From Desulfovibrio sp. JC010 (GTDB lineage Bacteria > Desulfobacterota > Desulfovibrionia > Desulfovibrionales > Desulfovibrionaceae), in the NCBI RefSeq assembly GCF_010470675.1, contig NZ_VOIQ01000008.1:88243-152242 (forward strand): DNA of 64,000 nucleotides. The letters run 5' to 3'. The notes under the pieces were generated by a model, which was not told the DNA's origin, made no database searches, and was given only the letters and a program-made list of their open reading frames with translations. The first letter of the stretch is position 1, and every line of letters starts with the position of its first letter. Below are positions 62,153-64,000 of this stretch, piece after piece. The position numbers were made by a program, and so were the translations under genes.

Positions 62153-63151
62153 ATGACCGAAAAACAACTTTCCGACTTCATAAAACGAGGCAGGGAAGTC
62201 CTTGAAATTGAAGAAAAAGGACTGGCCTCCATCCGCGAATCACTGGACCTTGATTTTGCAAAAGCCGTTGAAATGCTGGCCGGCTGCAAAGGCAGGGTAA
62301 TCATCACCGGACTGGGCAAATCAGGACTGGTAGGTCGCAAGATAGCCGCGACCATGTCCTCCACCGGAACCCCCTCCTTTTTTCTGCACCCTGTTGAAGG
62401 TGCCCACGGGGACCTCGGCATGGTCCGCAGAGAAGACGTGGTAATCTCCATTTCCAACAGCGGGGAGACCGACGAACTCAACGCCCTGCTTCCGGCTATC
62501 CGGTCCTTCGGTACCAAGATAATTTCCATCACCTCTGAAACAGAGTCCACCATGGGCCGTCTCTCGGATATCGTCATCAGGACCAAAGTCCCCTGCGAGG
62601 CCTGCTCCCACGGGCTGGCCCCCACATCATCCACCACCGCAGCCCTTGCCATGGGCGACGCGCTGGCGGTCTGCCTCATGGACCACAAAGCTTTTGACAG
62701 TCAGGATTTTAAAAAATTTCATCCCGGCGGATCACTGGGCCGCAGGCTGACCCTGTGCATCAGCGAACTCATGCACACGGACAACATACCCGCCGCCGCG
62801 CAGAACGCACCGCTCTCCGAAGCCCTGACCGTTCTCGACAAAGGCGGCCTCGGCCTCGTTGCCCTCACCGACGGCAGCAAACTTTCCGGGGTCATCACCG
62901 ACGGAGATGTACGCCGCATGGTCTGTTCCGGCAATTTTGACGCACAAATTTCCGCCCGCGAAGTCATGATCGAAAATCCCCTGCGCATAACCCCGGACAT
63001 GTCCGCAGCGCAGGCCCTCGACATCATGGAATCCAAAGAGATCACCGTGCTGCCTGTTGTAAACGAAGAAGGCACGCTCACAGGCATGATTCATCTGCAC
63101 GATCTTCTGGGTAAAGGCAGATTAAAATTCGCGGATAATACGCGCAATTAA
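62153..63151 (+). CDS. kdsD: D-arabinose-5-phosphate isomerase (KdsD/KpsF type)
   Basis: 332 residues. An SIS domain ('IITGLGKSGLVGRKIAATMS', 'SISNSGETDELNALL') is followed by 'SHGLAPTSSTTAALAMGDAL', the conserved KdsD motif, and two CBS domains. It interconverts ribulose-5-phosphate and arabinose-5-phosphate for Kdo synthesis in lipopolysaccharide. Its position after gspF, six bases away, suggests co-transcription without a functional link. Confidence 0.94.
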   Translation: MTEKQLSDFIKRGREVLEIEEKGLASIRESLDLDFAKAVEMLAGCKGRVIITGLGKSGLVGRKIAATMSSTGTPSFFLHPVEGAHGDLGMVRREDVVISISNSGETDELNALLPAIRSFGTKIISITSETESTMGRLSDIVIRTKVPCEACSHGLAPTSSTTAALAMGDALAVCLMDHKAFDSQDFKKFHPGGSLGRRLTLCISELMHTDNIPAAAQNAPLSEALTVLDKGGLGLVALTDGSKLSGVITDGDVRRMVCSGNFDAQISAREVMIENPLRITPDMSAAQALDIMESKEITVLPVVNEEGTLTGMIHLHDLLGKGRLKFADNTRN

Positions 63152-63238
63152 GCCTCCGGCGGCCCTGCCGGGGGCCTTAAACCCTTTTTGTAAAAAGGGT
63201 TTAAGAATCCCAAAAACTTTTATTAAGCTTCGCTGGGC
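63150..63238 (+). repeat. Intergenic repeat copy I
   Basis: GCCTCCGGCGGC arm, CTGCCGGGGGCC, TTAAACCCTTTTT/AAAAAGGGTTTAA hairpin, AAGAATCCC tail and TTAAGCTTCGC. The kdsD stop codon lies at its left edge. The hairpin and tail equal those of copy E. Confidence 0.88.
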
Positions 63239-63285
63239 TAATAATTAAAATATTTCAAATACCCCCAACTAACACGTTTTGGGAA

Positions 63286-63382
63286 AGGGGTGAGGAGTCC
63301 AGAGGAGAGGGGAAAACACTTTTTGGCGTTAGCAAAAGGGTTTTCCCCTCTCCTCTGGTTCCCGAAGGGCCGCCGGAGGCAA
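63286..63382 (-). repeat. Intergenic repeat copy J (inverted) with the longest hairpin
   Basis: On the minus strand: GCCTCCGGCGGC, CCTTCGGG, then CCAGAGGAGAGGGGAAAA pairing with TTTTCCCCTCTCCTCTGG, ending in ACTCCTC. On the plus strand its right end supplies the GGAGG before asnB. Confidence 0.85.
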
Positions 63383-63384
63383 CT

Positions 63385-64000
63385 ATGTGTGGAATCGCTG
63401 GTTTTATTGATCTTACCAAATCTTCAGATGCGAAACGTCTGGAACGTATTGCCCATAAAATGGGTGACGCCCTGAACATGCGCGGCCCGGACGGCTGCGG
63501 CCAATGGTCCGATCCTGAGTGGGGCGTAGGGCTGGACCACCGCCGACTGGCCATCATCGACCTGACCGAAGAGGGCGTGCAGCCCATGCATTCCAGGTCA
63601 GGCCGCTATGTCACTGTCTTTAACGGCGAAATCTACAATTACCGCGACCTGCGTACAGAACTTGAACAGACCGAAGGCTTTCCGGGCTGGCGCGGCCATT
63701 CCGATACCGAAGTCATGCTGGAGGCCGTTGAACAATGGGGATTTGAAGAAGCCCTGAAACGGTTTAGCGGCATGTTCGCCATTGCCATCTGGGACCGCAA
63801 AGAGCACTGTCTGCTCCTTGCCCGCGACCGCATGGGCGAAAAGCCGCTCTATTATTCCCGGCAGGGTGATAATTTTCTCTTCGGCTCGGAGCTTAAAGCT
63901 CTCATGGGCTACAAAAAATATTTCAAACGCACAGTGGACCGCGACTCGCTGGCCGCTTATCTACGCTATTGCTACGTTCCCGCCCCGCACACAATTTTCA
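63385..64000 (+). CDS. asnB: Asparagine synthetase (glutamine-hydrolysing), 3' end outside window
   Basis: 205 residues are visible and the frame runs off the end. 'MCGIAGFIDLTKSSDAK' has the N-terminal nucleophile Cys; 'MRGPDGCGQW', 'LDHRRLAIIDLTEEGVQPM', 'FNGEIYNYRDLRTEL' and 'RGHSDTEVML' are class II glutaminase signatures, and 'RDRMGEKPLYYSRQGDNFLF' precedes the synthetase domain. The family also includes lipopolysaccharide/exopolysaccharide-linked members. The ribosome-binding site (GGAGG, about 6 bases before ATG) lies inside repeat copy J. Confidence 0.92.
   Translation, partial: MCGIAGFIDLTKSSDAKRLERIAHKMGDALNMRGPDGCGQWSDPEWGVGLDHRRLAIIDLTEEGVQPMHSRSGRYVTVFNGEIYNYRDLRTELEQTEGFPGWRGHSDTEVMLEAVEQWGFEEALKRFSGMFAIAIWDRKEHCLLLARDRMGEKPLYYSRQGDNFLFGSELKALMGYKKYFKRTVDRDSLAAYLRYCYVPAPHTIF

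Overview
The window is bacterial, gene-dense and has no rRNA, tRNA, CRISPR array or insertion sequence that I can see. The gene content (isethionate-cleaving glycyl-radical enzyme with a TRAP transporter, sigma-54 control, a MucR-type regulator, flagellar and chemotaxis genes, lipopolysaccharide genes, a type II secretion cluster) points to a marine sulfate/sulfite-reducing Desulfovibrio-type bacterium (Desulfovibrionaceae, possibly Maridesulfovibrio). This is inferred from family knowledge, not from a marker gene.

Layout. 1-11.9 kb is an isethionate module: islA (5' end cut off by the window), islB, an MscS channel, a PAS-AAA+-Fis sigma-54 activator, a TauE/SafE-type permease, an amidohydrolase of unknown role and the TRAP genes dctP-dctQ-dctM. 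Two near-perfect sigma-54 promoters (7143-7158 and 8462-8477) and a cluster of four GGTGC/GTTGC-N6-GCAAC dyads (8151-8285) tie the amidohydrolase and TRAP genes to that activator. 11.9-14.8 kb is an AT-rich two-gene island (P-loop ATPase plus TPR protein) of unknown function. 15.0-25.5 kb holds two export systems: TolC plus a MacAB-like ABC pump whose adaptor carries an N-terminal PAS domain, and a TetR-controlled RND pump. 25.5-43 kb is mostly housekeeping: glmS, rdgB, a PAS histidine kinase, rimO, a degenerate C25-like SPOR lipoprotein, a heptosyltransferase, glpX, an AMIN/amidase_3 cell-wall hydrolase, a HAD protein, lipoproteins and a double-receiver regulator. 43-51 kb has mucR, a chemoreceptor, a VanY-like peptidase, fliM, a glycosyltransferase and fdtA/fdtB for a 3-amino-3,6-dideoxyhexose, then mnmM. 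51-62 kb is a type II secretion locus in two divergent arms: gspG-H-I-J-K-L-M-N behind a lipoprotein on the minus strand, and on the plus strand a membrane HATPase protein, a receiver protein with a RelE/ParE-like C-terminal domain, gspC and gspF. gspD and gspE are not in the window. It ends with kdsD and the 5' part of asnB.

Across the window about ten copies of an intergenic repeat (GCCTCCGGCGGC arm, variable hairpin, then an ATCCC- or CTGGACTC-type tail) sit between genes. The hairpin arms change sequence between copies while remaining complementary, so structure rather than sequence is conserved. The most novel items are the receiver/RelE-like fusion beside the secretion genes, the PAS-adaptor fusion, the ATPase-TPR pair, and the complete sigma-54 architecture of the isethionate locus with its unassigned amidohydrolase.
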